Shown here piece after piece: positions 45,676-55,939 of a stretch of DNA of 64,000 bases (position 1 is the stretch's first letter; the number at the start of each line of letters is the position of its first letter). A program made the position numbers and the translations under genes. Origin of the DNA: Periplaneta americana (taxonomy: Eukaryota; Arthropoda; Insecta; Blattodea; Blattidae); contig NC_091118.1 of the NCBI RefSeq assembly GCF_040183065.1, positions 212,095,029-212,159,028 of the forward strand. Reading direction: 5' to 3'. Below the pieces are notes generated by a model, which was not told the origin of the DNA, searched no databases, and worked only from the letters and a program-made list of their open reading frames with translations.

Positions 45676-46676
45676 CAGGGACGGCCCGTCCTTATGTGCT
45701 ACAGTGCTACAGCACAATGATAATTTTTGCTCAAATAATGTATTTGCAATACCACCATAGTATCTGATCTGCCATTTGACAATTTCCCGTGGTTATGTTC
45801 ATGACGCGTTATAGAGTGTTTAGTCTTCGCTCTTAGCTCTTTGGTGCCTCTGGGGGTACAATGTGCTACTCAAAACTCTACATGAGAATGCAGACAATTA
45901 ATGCGCATGTGCGAAGCTGAAATCACTGCCCTGATTGGCTATTTTTACGCGGGGAAGTGCTGTAGTCAGCTTCAGCACAACACAGCTTGGAGATTGCAAA
46001 AGTAAAGCGTAACGAGAGAATACTTGTTTGTGGAAGAACTCGGAACTATTTACAATGTAGGCCTATTTGGTAATTCAAGTGTCCGACTGCTGCTGCCGTC
46101 TACCTGGTTTTTGAGGTTCCTCCTGAATCAGTCAGCAAGAGACGGAGAATGGAATCCCAGAAAACTGAAGCCAAGGAAGTATGTGACCGTATAATTCAGA
46201 AAACTACTCACCGTTTCCAGTCTTTAAGCTATCTAGATGCAACAAAATTGTTAAACAGCAAATTTTCTGGCAATTTTTGGATAGCCTAATTTTCCTGAAC
46301 GCGAACTTGAAGTTGCTGTCAACAGCTATACTGTACTGAACAAAAGAGTGTTAAAGACACAACTTGGAGTTCTATAAGGAACACCTGCCTTCCGGAATAT
46401 AGATGGAGCTGTTCAATTGTTACGATACATAGCCTCCAACAATTCACAGGATCCATTCTGTGAAGTAACACTGTCAATAGAAAAGAGTATGATATCCAAG
46501 TTGAAGGGTTTAACACCAGGGTAATTGACAGGTTCTGCAGTAGGAAGGAACGTCGTATGGATTTCATATTTCGTCACTAGGCGAGTCTCAAATTAAGATA
46601 AATACATATAAGTGTATACAGTAGGCCAATATAGAAATTGTAGCACACTCATTATTTTGACCACCAGCCGCTACTG
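45676..46676 (+). mobile_element. hAT transposon remnant
   Basis: GTGCCACG at 45668-45675 and 46677-46684 (8-bp duplication). Ends CAGGGACGGCCCGTCC and, in inverse, CAGTAGCGGCTGGTGG. A + strand transposase remnant is inside. Confidence 0.82.
46120..46530 (+). pseudogene. hAT transposase remnant
   Basis: Broken frames on the + strand give YLDATKLLNSKFSGNF, then ERELEVAVNSYTVLNKRVLK, GAVQLLRYIASNNSQDPFCE and LSIEKSMISKL. The order matches TTF-domain/ZMYM1-like hAT transposases with an internal deletion before the final SIEK motif. Several stops. Confidence 0.65.
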
Positions 46677-46964
46677 GTGCCACGTGAACAATATTCAGAA
46701 TTAAAGGGGCAAAATTCTTAAATCATTTTTAGGCAAAACAATAATGATAACGGAGGACTGTAGGATGCTAGCATTTTGGAAATTTCTTCACGCCTACTTG
46801 ACCTGCAGATATTTTTCAATCCATCTGCTGACACAGTGTGAGTGTTGCTGCGAAGTTGTCAGTTTTTTAAGTTACGTAACTAATGCTCCAGAACACTTGG
46901 CATGTGTCTTCATTCATCTCTTGCAGCACACTGTGTTCTCCTCGGACCTAACAAGAAAATATGC

Positions 46965-47219
46965 ACACATGTGGAGTAACAGCGCGCCTGGCCGGGAAAC
47001 CAGGTGACCCGGGTTCGATTCCCGGTCGGGGCAAGTTACCTGGTTGAGGTTTTTTCCGGGGTTTTCCCTCAACCCAATACGAGCAAATGCTGGGTAACTT
47101 TCGGTGCTGGACCACGGACTCATTTCACCGGCATTATCACCTTCATTTCATTCAGACGCTAAATAACCTAGATGTTGATACAGCGTCGTAAAATAACCCA
47201 ATAAAATAAAAAAATAAAT
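46965..47219 (+). mobile_element. tRNA-derived SINE-A
   Basis: Head GTGGAGTAACAGCGCG, B box GGGTTCGATTCCC, body GGTTGAGGTTTTTTCCGGGG, end CAGCGTCGTAAAATAACCCA plus A-rich tail. It lies against a LINE-B fragment. Confidence 0.88.
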
Positions 47220-47331
47220 CATATGGGTCATATGCGGAGACTAAGAGGAAGGCAGCAAATAGGAAAGATTGGAGAATGCTGGGTTTGCAGTGAAAGGCCT
47301 TGGGCAGAACACTATGTGTGTATTTTTGTAT

Positions 47332-47332
<1 letters not shown>
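47220..47332 (+). pseudogene. LINE-B 3' end fragment
   Basis: Matches 4730-4815: GGGTCATATGC.GAGAC, then AGGAAGGCAG.AAATAGGAA and GGAGAATGCTGGGTTTGCA, i.e. the coding end of LINE-B. Confidence 0.75.
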
Positions 47333-47371
<39 letters not shown>

Positions 47372-47397
47372 GAAGAAGAAGAAGAAGAAGAAGAAGA
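47333..47397. repeat. (AAT)n(AAG)n microsatellite
   Basis: About 12 AAT units turning into nine AAG units. It produces a poly-Asn/poly-Lys ORF that is not real. Confidence 0.95.
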
Positions 47398-47660
47398 CCA
47401 GCCTCGTAGTGTAGTGGTCAGAGTTTCTGGCTACAGTTCATGAGGTCCCGGGTTCGATTCCCGGGTAGAACGCAGGAATTTTTCCTTAAAGAGAATTTCT
47501 CTGTGTTAAATTTAGGTTTAAGACCTCTCATGGCATATTAATACTCATCTTACCATAATATCATCGGCGTAATGTAACTCTATCTTCCAACCGCTCCAGC
47601 CTCACAAAATAATCCATTGCCAGGAGAAATGACAACTTGATGCCATTGAAAAAATATACT
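47398..47660 (+). mobile_element. tRNA-derived SINE (family C)
   Basis: Head CCTCGTAGTGTAGTGGTCAG with A box, B box CGGGTTCGATTCCCGGG (about 47448-47464), then an unrelated body (GGCATATTAATACTCATCTT). It is not an intact tRNA cloverleaf gene because of its body and context. Confidence 0.75.
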
Positions 47661-47669
47661 AATAATAAC

Positions 47670-47830
47670 AATGGTTTTATTTCACCTGACATGGTTAAGG
47701 TCGCGTAGCTCATGACGGAGAAATGGGGTTACGCATTCTGTCAAATAAGAAATGATGTTGCAAATGTACCAGATGTATATGCCATACGTTATCTCGTGAA
47801 ACCAAATGCTTCCGTGAGACGTAGCACATA
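47670..47830 (-). mobile_element. LINE 3' tail remnant
   Basis: TTTTATTTCACCTGACATGG and TTAAGGTCGCG are a diverged version of the LINE tail hairpin at 3426 and 48530, inverted here. Confidence 0.45.
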
Positions 47831-48009
47831 GTAAGAACCAGTGGCGGCTCGTGGGAATTGAATTAAGGGGGGCTGCATACAAAAATAAACCAAGCAACTT
47901 ACTTTATTTAAAGATTAGTTCCATGCGCCTGCAGTTGTGAGTGTCGTTAAATAAACCATAATTTAATTTTTATATGCAGATTTGAACTTTAGAAATATCT
48001 AACTGGCGA

Positions 48010-48540
48010 TGTTGTAGTTGGTTCGTCATGAAACAATACTAACAATACCATCCCATCGCACCTCCTCATACTCATCTTCTTTCACAATAGCCCTGCCAAG
48101 ACTCTGGAATTCGCTACCTGCTAGCATCAGGGACTGTCGAAATAAAATTGAATTCAAACGAAAACTTACTAGGCTCTTGGTCAGTAATTGATTACTTGCA
48201 AATAGTTTCTTTAATCTATCACAAAATATTTCAATATTCAGTAATTTCATCACTATACAATTTTGTTATTCTAGAGTTAATTTGTAATTCAGTAAATATA
48301 AAATATTCTTTGTTTCTCTATGATAAATTATCTAGCTTTAATTATTCAGGTAATCTTTTCGTACTTTGATTTTATTGTAATTGTAAATTTAATACTAACT
48401 GTAATATTATTTGTAATTGTAATTGTAAATTTAATACTAATTGTAATTTTATTGTTGATATTGTAGTTGGAATCTCCTGGTAGAGGGGCAGAGAAGGCCT
48501 GACGGCCTTATCTCTACCAGGTTAAATAAATAAATACTAC
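48010..48540 (+). mobile_element. LINE 3' end
   Basis: Starts with a degenerate coding end (SSSFTIALPRLWNSLPAS, then KIEFKRKLTRLL), continues with a TAATTGTAA-rich UTR and the hairpin GAAGGCCTGACGGCCTTATC, and ends in TAAATAAATA(CTA)n. Confidence 0.7.
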
Positions 48541-49342
48541 TACTACTAATACTACTAATATATAGGCCTATATACATGATACATCAATAAATGAAAAAAA
48601 AAAATTATAACAGCCAGAAATTGAATTCAGGATATTCAAGAGTACGCACCAGGGCGCTTGTCTCATTTATTGTGTTGTTAGATGTTTTAGATTCCATTAT
48701 GGTTTGAAAACATACTAGCAATGGCTCCTTCTCATGAACAACATTTACTGTTCTTATTTTAAATCCATCTTGTTGCCCCAGCTGATGGAATTGTTTTTTA
48801 AATACATTAATCTATGGGTAATACAGACTGTGTGGAGATCGAGAGAAGAAAGCAGGATACTGGATAACTTAGCAAAAAATATGCGAGCCTTTGTATTTTG
48901 TTTAGCGGCTCTTTCCATTATGAGATTCAACTGATGGGCACTTAATTCCACATTTCTCCTGAATTGTTAAGGTACTGAACTGAATAGACCGTAAATATTG
49001 TACAGAATTAAACATTGTCGCACTTGTTATACTCACAACATTAAAGAAAATGTATTTAAAACTGCGCGCTACTGACAAACTGCTGCAAATTTTGCAGCGC
49101 CTGGAAACTCTGGATTCATGGTGAGGGGCAGCAGGGAGGAGGGGTAAAACTAACGTGCAAAGCATCCGAGACGAGACTGGCAGCTCCAGGGGAGGAAGTG
49201 GCTTCACCCTATAATGCTTGTCTCTGGTTTCACTCTGGCAGCACCAGGGGAGGAAGTCACTTCACTAACGATTGCGTGCATGTCATTGAGAGCGAAATTT
49301 TTAAAAAAATTCGAGCCTCTAAATAGAGACTGTATAATAAAT

Positions 49343-49919
49343 ATATATTTTGATGTACCGAAGTACATATGATATTTCCATGCAGATATTCTGCGTCATC
49401 ATATGATGAAAAAGTGATGGAACGGAGAAAAATCCGGCGTGGCTTAGTGGATGAAGCATCAGCACGTAGAGCTGAAAACCCGGGTTCAAATCCCGGCGCC
49501 GGAGAGAATTTTTCTCCGTTCCATCACTCTTTCATCATATGATGACGCAGAATATCTGCATGGAAATATCATATGTACTTCGGTACATCAAAATATATAT
49601 GATATGCGTAATAAATCACTTTGTGATTTAAGACGGCGCCTATACCGTCGGATCCCGGCCAACCAGTCACTCATTCGAGTGCACCTCAACACATGTATGG
49701 ACTTCGGTCCTGCGTTCATAGACATCTATGACGTAGTGCAGAGGGCGGCCACTAGAGGGAACCCAAGAGATGGAGCTTAATCTGAGACGATTCTAACCGG
49801 CGTCGGGGTTGTATCCGGCGTGGCTTAGTGGATAAAGCATCAGCACGTAGAGCTGAAAACCCGGGTTCAAATCCCGGCGCCGGAGAGAATTTTTCTCCGT
49901 TCCATCACTCTTTCATCAT
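49343..49919 (+). mobile_element. Composite tRNA-headed palindromic SINE (family D, copy 4)
   Basis: GTATAATAAAT at 49332-49342 and 49920-49930 frames one insertion. First part: an inverted tail (49345-49433), tRNA-like head (about 49434-49502, A box TGGCTTAGTGG, B box GGGTTCAAATCCC) and the tail again to about 49600. The two arms pair over about 85 bp with almost no mismatch. Second part: spacer (49610-49810), a second tRNA-like head (about 49816-49884) and a truncated tail. Two pol III promoters thus lie in one 577-bp insertion. Confidence 0.85.
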
Positions 49920-50023
49920 GTATAATAAATGTTTTTCACAACATAAAACGAGACAAGAGCCACAAATGTCTGGGGGTGCTGCAGCTCCGCAGCCCCTCTT
50001 CGAAAGCTGCCCCTGGTAAGAAC

Positions 50024-50495
50024 CTTATGGTGGGAGTAAGTAAACTCGTTAACTACAAGTAGAAGCGTAGCGAGGGAGGGAAGCGTCTTAAGTTTACTTT
50101 CTTCTTGTCCTGATGCGCTGGTAGGTTTCACGAGATAGCGAATGACCTATACTCTGTTGGCGGCAGAAACGGTTTATTAGGACTTTTTTCCTTATTTGAT
50201 TGTCCTCTAGTCACGTCTATGGTTTGTACCTATAATTATGAAACGCACTGTATAGGGCGCACTACTGGCCAAAGAATCTCTTAAGTGTAAGAGCCCGTTT
50301 CCCAGGTAGGTACTGCCCTCGATAAGCCAAGATTACTGGACGAAAAAGTGGGAATGGATCGGAAGCTCTAAGGAGATTGCATTGCATTGTACTGTACATT
50401 GCATTGTACTGTACATTGCTGTGGTGTTTGTAATTCATTATTTACGACTCTCCCCGACATTATGACAGCAAAATGTACACCTACACTATATCAAT
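50024..50495. other. Intergenic, nothing recognised
   Basis: A duplicated TTGCATTGTACTGTACA block near 50388-50415 is the only repeat seen. Confidence 0.5.
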
Positions 50496-50497
50496 GA

Positions 50498-50498
50498 G

Positions 50499-50558
<60 letters not shown>

Positions 50559-51005
50559 TACTTACTTATGGCTTTAAGGAACCAGGAGGTTCATTGCCGC
50601 CCTCACATAAGCCCGCCATCGGTCCCTATCCTGAGCAAGATTAATCCACTCTCTACCATCATACCCCACCTCCCTCAAATCCATTTTAATATTATCCTCC
50701 CATCTCCGTCTCGGCCTCCCCAAAGGTCTTTTTCCCCTCCGGCCTCCCAACTAACACTCTATATGCATTTTTGGATTAGCCCATACGTGCTACATGCCCT
50801 GCCCATCTCAAACGTCTGGATTTAATGTCCCTAATTATGTCAGGTGAAGAATACAGTGCGTGCAGTTCTGTGTTGTGTAACTTTCTCCATTCTCCTGTAA
50901 CTTCATCCCTCTTAGCCCCAAATATTTTCCTAAGCACCTTATTCTCAAACACCCTTAACCTATGTTCCTCTCTCAAAGTGAGAGTCCAAGTTTCACAGCC
51001 ATAAA

Positions 51006-51060
<55 letters not shown>
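50498..51060. repeat. (ATT)n microsatellite hosting a LINE-A insertion
   Basis: ATT repeats at 50498-50554 and 51004-51060 lie on both sides of an inverted LINE-A fragment. The simplest reading is one array split by the LINE. Confidence 0.8.
50555..51003 (-). mobile_element. LINE-A 3' fragment
   Basis: On the - strand, codes for LREEHRLRVFENKVLRKIFG, HNTELHALYSSPDIIRDIKS and RRLRWAGHVARMG, then, frame-broken, to the MNLLVP-like end and AAGT tail. The 5' end is truncated at the CETWTL codons. Confidence 0.88.
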
Positions 51061-51061
<1 letters not shown>

Positions 51062-51159
51062 TGGACTTCCCCGAATGAATAGGTGACGCTGCGTCAAAAA
51101 TTCGACCCAAAATTGACATAAAATAAAACAAACTGACACACATTTCATGTACAGCAGCA

Positions 51160-51492
51160 ATTCCAGACAGGGAATGTGTGGATTCGCGGCAGAGCGCAGG
51201 CGCGTGGTGGCCTAAAACCCTTGGCGCATATTAGCCGGAAGTGTAATCGTTGTCATACAGCCAATCAGCTCCGTTTCTAGGGCGGTGCGGGTTGTTATGG
51301 TTACCCAGGCGGGGAAAAAGCGATATTTTGACGTGGTTGACTTACTGTTTCGGAACAAATGCTCAACATTTTTGTACGTGCCACTGGTGAGCCGGTTTGA
51401 TATTGCAGGTTTTACTGTCGTACGGTGAAGTGCACTTCTTACAACACCCGTCAAAGTTTCAGGACTCTCTTGGGAACTTCAGCAACAGGTAG
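51160..51492 (+). promoter_or_regulatory. GC-richer promoter-like block with splice donor
   Basis: Clearly higher in G+C and CpG than its surroundings, with a CCAAT box (AGCCAATCAGC, near 51260). It ends at a good donor (CAACAG then GTAGGA, 51486-51495). It could be the promoter and first non-coding exon of a + strand gene, but I see no coding exon downstream before the edge of recognisable repeats. An old transposon end is the alternative. Confidence 0.3.
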
Positions 51493-51493
51493 G

Positions 51494-51758
51494 AGGACCT
51501 GCATGCATTATTGCCACTTTTATTTCTTACTATTAAAATATTTGCAATAAAATGTTCCAGACAGTAGGCCTTCGTGTGCAGTGACGGCGCACGGAATTTC
51601 AGTGTTAGAGGGAATGCATTAGAATGCGCAGAAGATAATAAAATTGAAGAACTTTATTATTATTGTGCCTGACGTCAGTAAAATTGTTAAGAAAGTAGAA
51701 TATTACTGGCCAAGACACCACGCTTATTGTTGTAACAATCGTGAATCATTACATGTTC
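51494..51758. other. Intergenic, nothing recognised
   Basis: No element seen before the next microsatellite. Confidence 0.4.
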
Positions 51759-51759
51759 A

Positions 51760-51770
51760 AATTATTATTA

Positions 51771-51837
<67 letters not shown>

Positions 51838-51838
51838 C
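51760..51838. repeat. (ATT)n microsatellite
   Basis: About 25 ATT units. The ORF ending in poly-Ile is artefact. Confidence 0.97.
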
Positions 51839-51839
51839 G

Positions 51840-52545
51840 CGTGATGATAACATGCCATAAAATTTGTTTAATTTTAAAACATTACACTAATCTTATTATG
51901 AAGTATACAGCATCTTTGGACACTGCCAATTTTGTTACTTTAAAAAAGAAGTAGAAGAAGAATTTAACCCTTTCTTACCTATAGATACCATATGGCAATA
52001 ATTAACTTTATAGCATTTATATACTTGTGTGTTACATATGAAGGTAAATTTTGCTGGATAACTTCTATTTCAATACATTTTCATCAATATAGTTTTGTTT
52101 CAAATGTTGCCACTCCCGTAACTTGGTCACTGAATTGGTCCTAATACAGCTATTTGTTTCAACATGGATTGCTTGTAAATTTAATTTGGGTTAGAAAGGG
52201 TTAATTAAATTTAGCAATGGGAATTACTTCAGGAAGTCCTTTCAATTGCCAAAAAATAACTGTTTTAGTAATATATTGTAGACCTACTTTCATTTGTTCA
52301 CATTTACGCTATAACAATGCAACTTTTTCATGGCCTTCGAAATTCTACATATGCGCAGCTTAGAAATGTTTGCAAAACAAATGTATTCATTCGTGAAAAA
52401 TGAAGTAGTTCTTATCGTTTTCGTATATTTTACAGCATGTAGAGGTTTCCTGTGAATTTCATTAGTAAAATTGCACTAAGAATTCAATAATAAACAATTT
52501 GACATACATTTTATATGCAGGAATTTTTTTAATGAAGCGAATATT
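51840..52545. other. Intergenic, nothing recognised
   Basis: AT-rich, no features. Confidence 0.5.
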
Positions 52546-52547
52546 AA

Positions 52548-52605
<58 letters not shown>

Positions 52606-52639
52606 GTACTACTATTAATACTATTACCATTATTAGTTA

Positions 52640-52696
<57 letters not shown>
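52546..52696. repeat. Opposed (ATT)n and (TAA)n microsatellites
   Basis: An ATT run (52546-52603) and a complementary TAA run (52641-52696) are separated by 37 bp, so the pair can form a long AT hairpin. Confidence 0.93.
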
Positions 52697-52697
<1 letters not shown>

Positions 52698-52729
52698 CAA
52701 AACACGAGAATATTACTTTAAGCAAGTAA

Positions 52730-53490
52730 AGAGATAGGTTTCGAAGTAAATCCCGAAAATACAAAGTATATGATTATGTCTCGTGACCGCAATATAGTAG
52801 TCTACAAAATGGAAATATAAAAATTTTAAATATATACTTTGAAGAGGTGGAAAAATTGAAATATCTTGGAGCAACAGTAACGAATATAAATGACATTCGG
52901 GAGGAAATTAAACACAGAATAAATATGGGAAATGCCTGTTATTATTCGGTTGAGAAGATTTTGTAATCTAGTCTGCTCTCAAAAATGCTGAAAGTTAGAA
53001 TTTACAAAAATTGTTATATTACCGGTTGTTATGTACGGTTATGAAACTTGGACTCTCACTTTGAGGGAGGAACAGAGGTTAAGGGTGTTTGAGAATAAGG
53101 TGTTTAGGAAAATATTTGGGACTAAGAGGGATGAAGTTACAGGAGAATGGAGAAAGTTACACAACACAGAACTGCATACATTGTATTCTTCATCAGACAT
53201 AATTAGGAACATTAAATCCAAACGTTTGAGATGGGCAGGGCATGTAGCACGTATGAGCGAATCCAGAAATGCATATAGAGTGTTAGTTGGGAGGCCGAAG
53301 AGAAAAAACCTTTGGGGAGGCCGAGGCGTAGATGGGAGGATAATATTAAAATAGATTTGAGGGAGGTGAGATAGATGATAGAGACTGGATTAATCTTGCT
53401 CAGGATAGGGACCAATGGCGGGCTTATGTGAGGGCGGCAATGAACCTCCGGGTTCCTCAAAAGCCATTTGTAAGTAAGTAGGTAAGTAAG
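52730..53490 (+). mobile_element. LINE-A 3' half
   Basis: Starts upstream of the other copies, in the RT palm/thumb: GFEVNPENTKYMIMS, then EEVEKLKYLGATVTNIND, EEIKHRINMGNACYYSVEK. It continues to ETWTLTLREEQRLRVFENK, RLRWAGHVARMSES and the AAGT tail. Several frameshifts and a stop near 52966. Confidence 0.88.
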
Positions 53491-53499
53491 ACTAACATA

Positions 53500-55068
53500 A
53501 ATATTAAAAAAAGAGCGAAACCTTATGCCAAGCATCGATGAATCTGTTTGTATATAGATAGACACATTATTATTATATTTTGTGGAAATATATCGTTGGG
53601 TAATGAAATCACTGATCCAAGCGTAACATATTGCCTTGAACACCTAAAGTTCCCATTTTCAAAATAATTTATATCTCACAGTAGTTATATGCTCCATGAA
53701 AATCATTTAATCTGTCTGGTTAAACCATATTTAATGTCTTGATTAAATTTAATATATGTCCATTTGTTTCAATTCCAATACTTCAAAAGTACGTACTTAC
53801 GTCTGACGAAACATTACCACATGTCTGGGAAGACATTACCCTCAACTCAGTACTGAAGTTTAGATCGATGACAATTAAGTTTGATTTAGGTCGAATACTG
53901 AAACAAAGATTAATAAACCCGTGGGTATTGCAATGAATTAGGCATTCTAGATTCAATAACATTTACACATTTTGCTTCACTGTAAAAAATTATAATTCAG
54001 GTCATATTAGGCTGTGACATTTCTTTTAGGCATTTTAGTTCCAATAAAATTAACATAACAGTTTTTAAGTATTCAAACACAATGACAAGAAGTAAAATAG
54101 GTCAAAACAAATGAATCCGGGCTCTGCTCATAAAGATTTTTTTTCAATTGTTTCCATGTTGAATTACCATCATAGCAACGGAAAATATCAACAGTCCTAA
54201 AAAACAAATGACAGTTAACGAATTTACGAGTGACAAGAAACATGCTGAGTCAAGTTTTCAATTACCAGGACATTTTGAGGCATCGATAAACAAATGAACC
54301 CCGTTATACTGGCACGTGTGCAATTCCAATAAGCTACCAACAATGCGGGCAGATGATAAAATGGCGGTTCACGATGCAAACAGTCTTACGTCGGGAGTCT
54401 GTCGCTTCGAGAACATGAAGAAGACTGTTACATCCAGTTTAGGACACCAGTTTAAGAAATTTGCATGTAAGGAGTTAAAATCTTATCTTTATGTTGTTAC
54501 AAAAATGAAAATAATGTAAGTCATTCGAGCATATTCCACATTATTACTTCTCAATTGATTTAGTTGATTGATAGTTTGTAACCGTAAGTAATTTTGTTAC
54601 TATTTCTTTACTATCGCAAACCATTTTATATAATAGGTGTTTAATTTGTAACTAAGTCAATTTTGTGCATTATCTCTTTACTATTGCTTAAAATTATGTA
54701 TAAAATCGCAAATTTATGTAATATTCTTGCAATTTCTCTACACCTTCGATTATAATTTCTAATTTTATTTAATTTTGTTTTAACTGAATGTAATTATTGC
54801 ATAACGTATTTAGTATTGTTTACTGTCTATTAATTAGTGTATTTTTATTGTAACTATGACTCATGCCTACTACTACTTCTTTAAAACTGTGTATTATCTC
54901 TACATAATGTATTTCACATGTAACAAACTACAACCCTAATATTTCAAAGGTAAAAATAGGGTTTCAATATTTGGATAACAATAATAATAATTGATTTAGG
55001 CCCAGTTACACGAACACGGAATAAAGTCTTGTTAAAATTAATTCCATGGTTACGCGAGAATTGTGTTG
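53500..55068. other. Intergenic, nothing recognised
   Basis: AT-rich. 54480-54990 is a TAATTGTAA-rich stretch like a LINE 3' UTR, with an upstream basic ORF ending CKELKSYLYV, but the match is too weak to call. Confidence 0.45.
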
Positions 55069-55078
55069 TGCAAACTCG

Positions 55079-55330
55079 GATCCACACCTGTGGAGTAACG
55101 GCTAGCGCGACTGGCCGCGAAACCAGGTGTCCCGGGTTCGATTCCCGGTCGGGGCAAGTTACCTGGTTGAGGTTTTTCCGGGGTTTTCCCTCAACCTAAT
55201 ATGAGCAAATGCTGGGTAACTTTCGGTGCTGGACCCCCGACTTATTTCACCATCATTATCACCTTCATCTCATTCAGACGCAAAATAACCTAAGATGTTG
55301 ATAAAGCGTCGTAAAATAACCCACTAAAAA
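55079..55330 (+). mobile_element. tRNA-derived SINE-A
   Basis: Flanked by TGCAAACTCG (55069-55078) and TACAAACTCG (55332-55341), one mismatch. Same head, body and CGTCGTAAAATAACCCA end as the copy at 37360. Confidence 0.9.
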
Positions 55331-55832
55331 GTACAAACTCGTAATAGTGTACACTTGGTCAAAATGAAAGTGACCGATCTCTTGAGCAGTTAAAATTTTC
55401 ACTACAGTAAACCTCCGTGCGCTGATTTGGGCTACCTGCACAGCATGCTGAGAATCTCCGTAGTGAATTTTTTGTTCTGTCCTTTCTTTTATTTTTAACA
55501 ACTCCTTTTAGTGTAATATAGTCAAATAATTTTACTTATGTTAATTCATGTTACTTACAGATAATTACAAAATTGATGAAAATTTATGGTTATAATTCCA
55601 GGAAATCACAATATATTTTGTCATCAGAATTATGGTTTTTCTTCTTGTTTACAATTACTACGTTTAGACCTTGATGATCACGAATTTAGGTTAGAATAAG
55701 AATCATATTTCCTGTAGCACAACTTGCAAATTAATTATTGCCAATTATTTAACCGTCAACATATTTACTGAATGTTCCTTAGGCAAGAGAGAGCAAAGCA
55801 GCAGGGATTAATAATAGTAATACGCGTTACAA

Positions 55833-55935
55833 GAGCGGTATGTTGATGTTTTCATGTTCGAGGAAAAGATTGAAAAAGCGAAACGTAGTTGAGCTTTTTT
55901 AATTTCCGAGAACATGAAAACAAACATACCGCTCG
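55833..55935. repeat. Short palindrome (foldback repeat)
   Basis: GAGCGGTATGTTGATGTTTT and the inverse AAAACAAACATACCGCTC, each preceded inward by CATGTTC/GAACATG, with a second short stem AAAAAGC/GCTTTTTT inside. No ORF. Confidence 0.65.
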
Positions 55936-55939
55936 TGTA

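Larger units (their letters stand above)
47839..50015. mobile_element. hAT-like element with nested insertions
   Basis: GTAAGAAC at 47831-47838 and 50016-50023 gives an 8-bp duplication. Ends CAGTGGCGGC and, in inverse, CAGGGGCAGC. Inside are a LINE 3' end (48010-48535) and a tRNA-headed composite (49343-49919). I found no transposase of its own. Confidence 0.7.

Noticed and set aside
47398-47464. tRNA gene
   Set aside because: It has a good B box but is embedded in a longer repeat body and lacks a clean cloverleaf, so it was called a SINE head.
54316-54519. Possible LINE C-terminus (ending FKKFACKELKSYLY)
   Set aside because: Only a short resemblance to LINE ends and no tail hairpin. Too weak to annotate.
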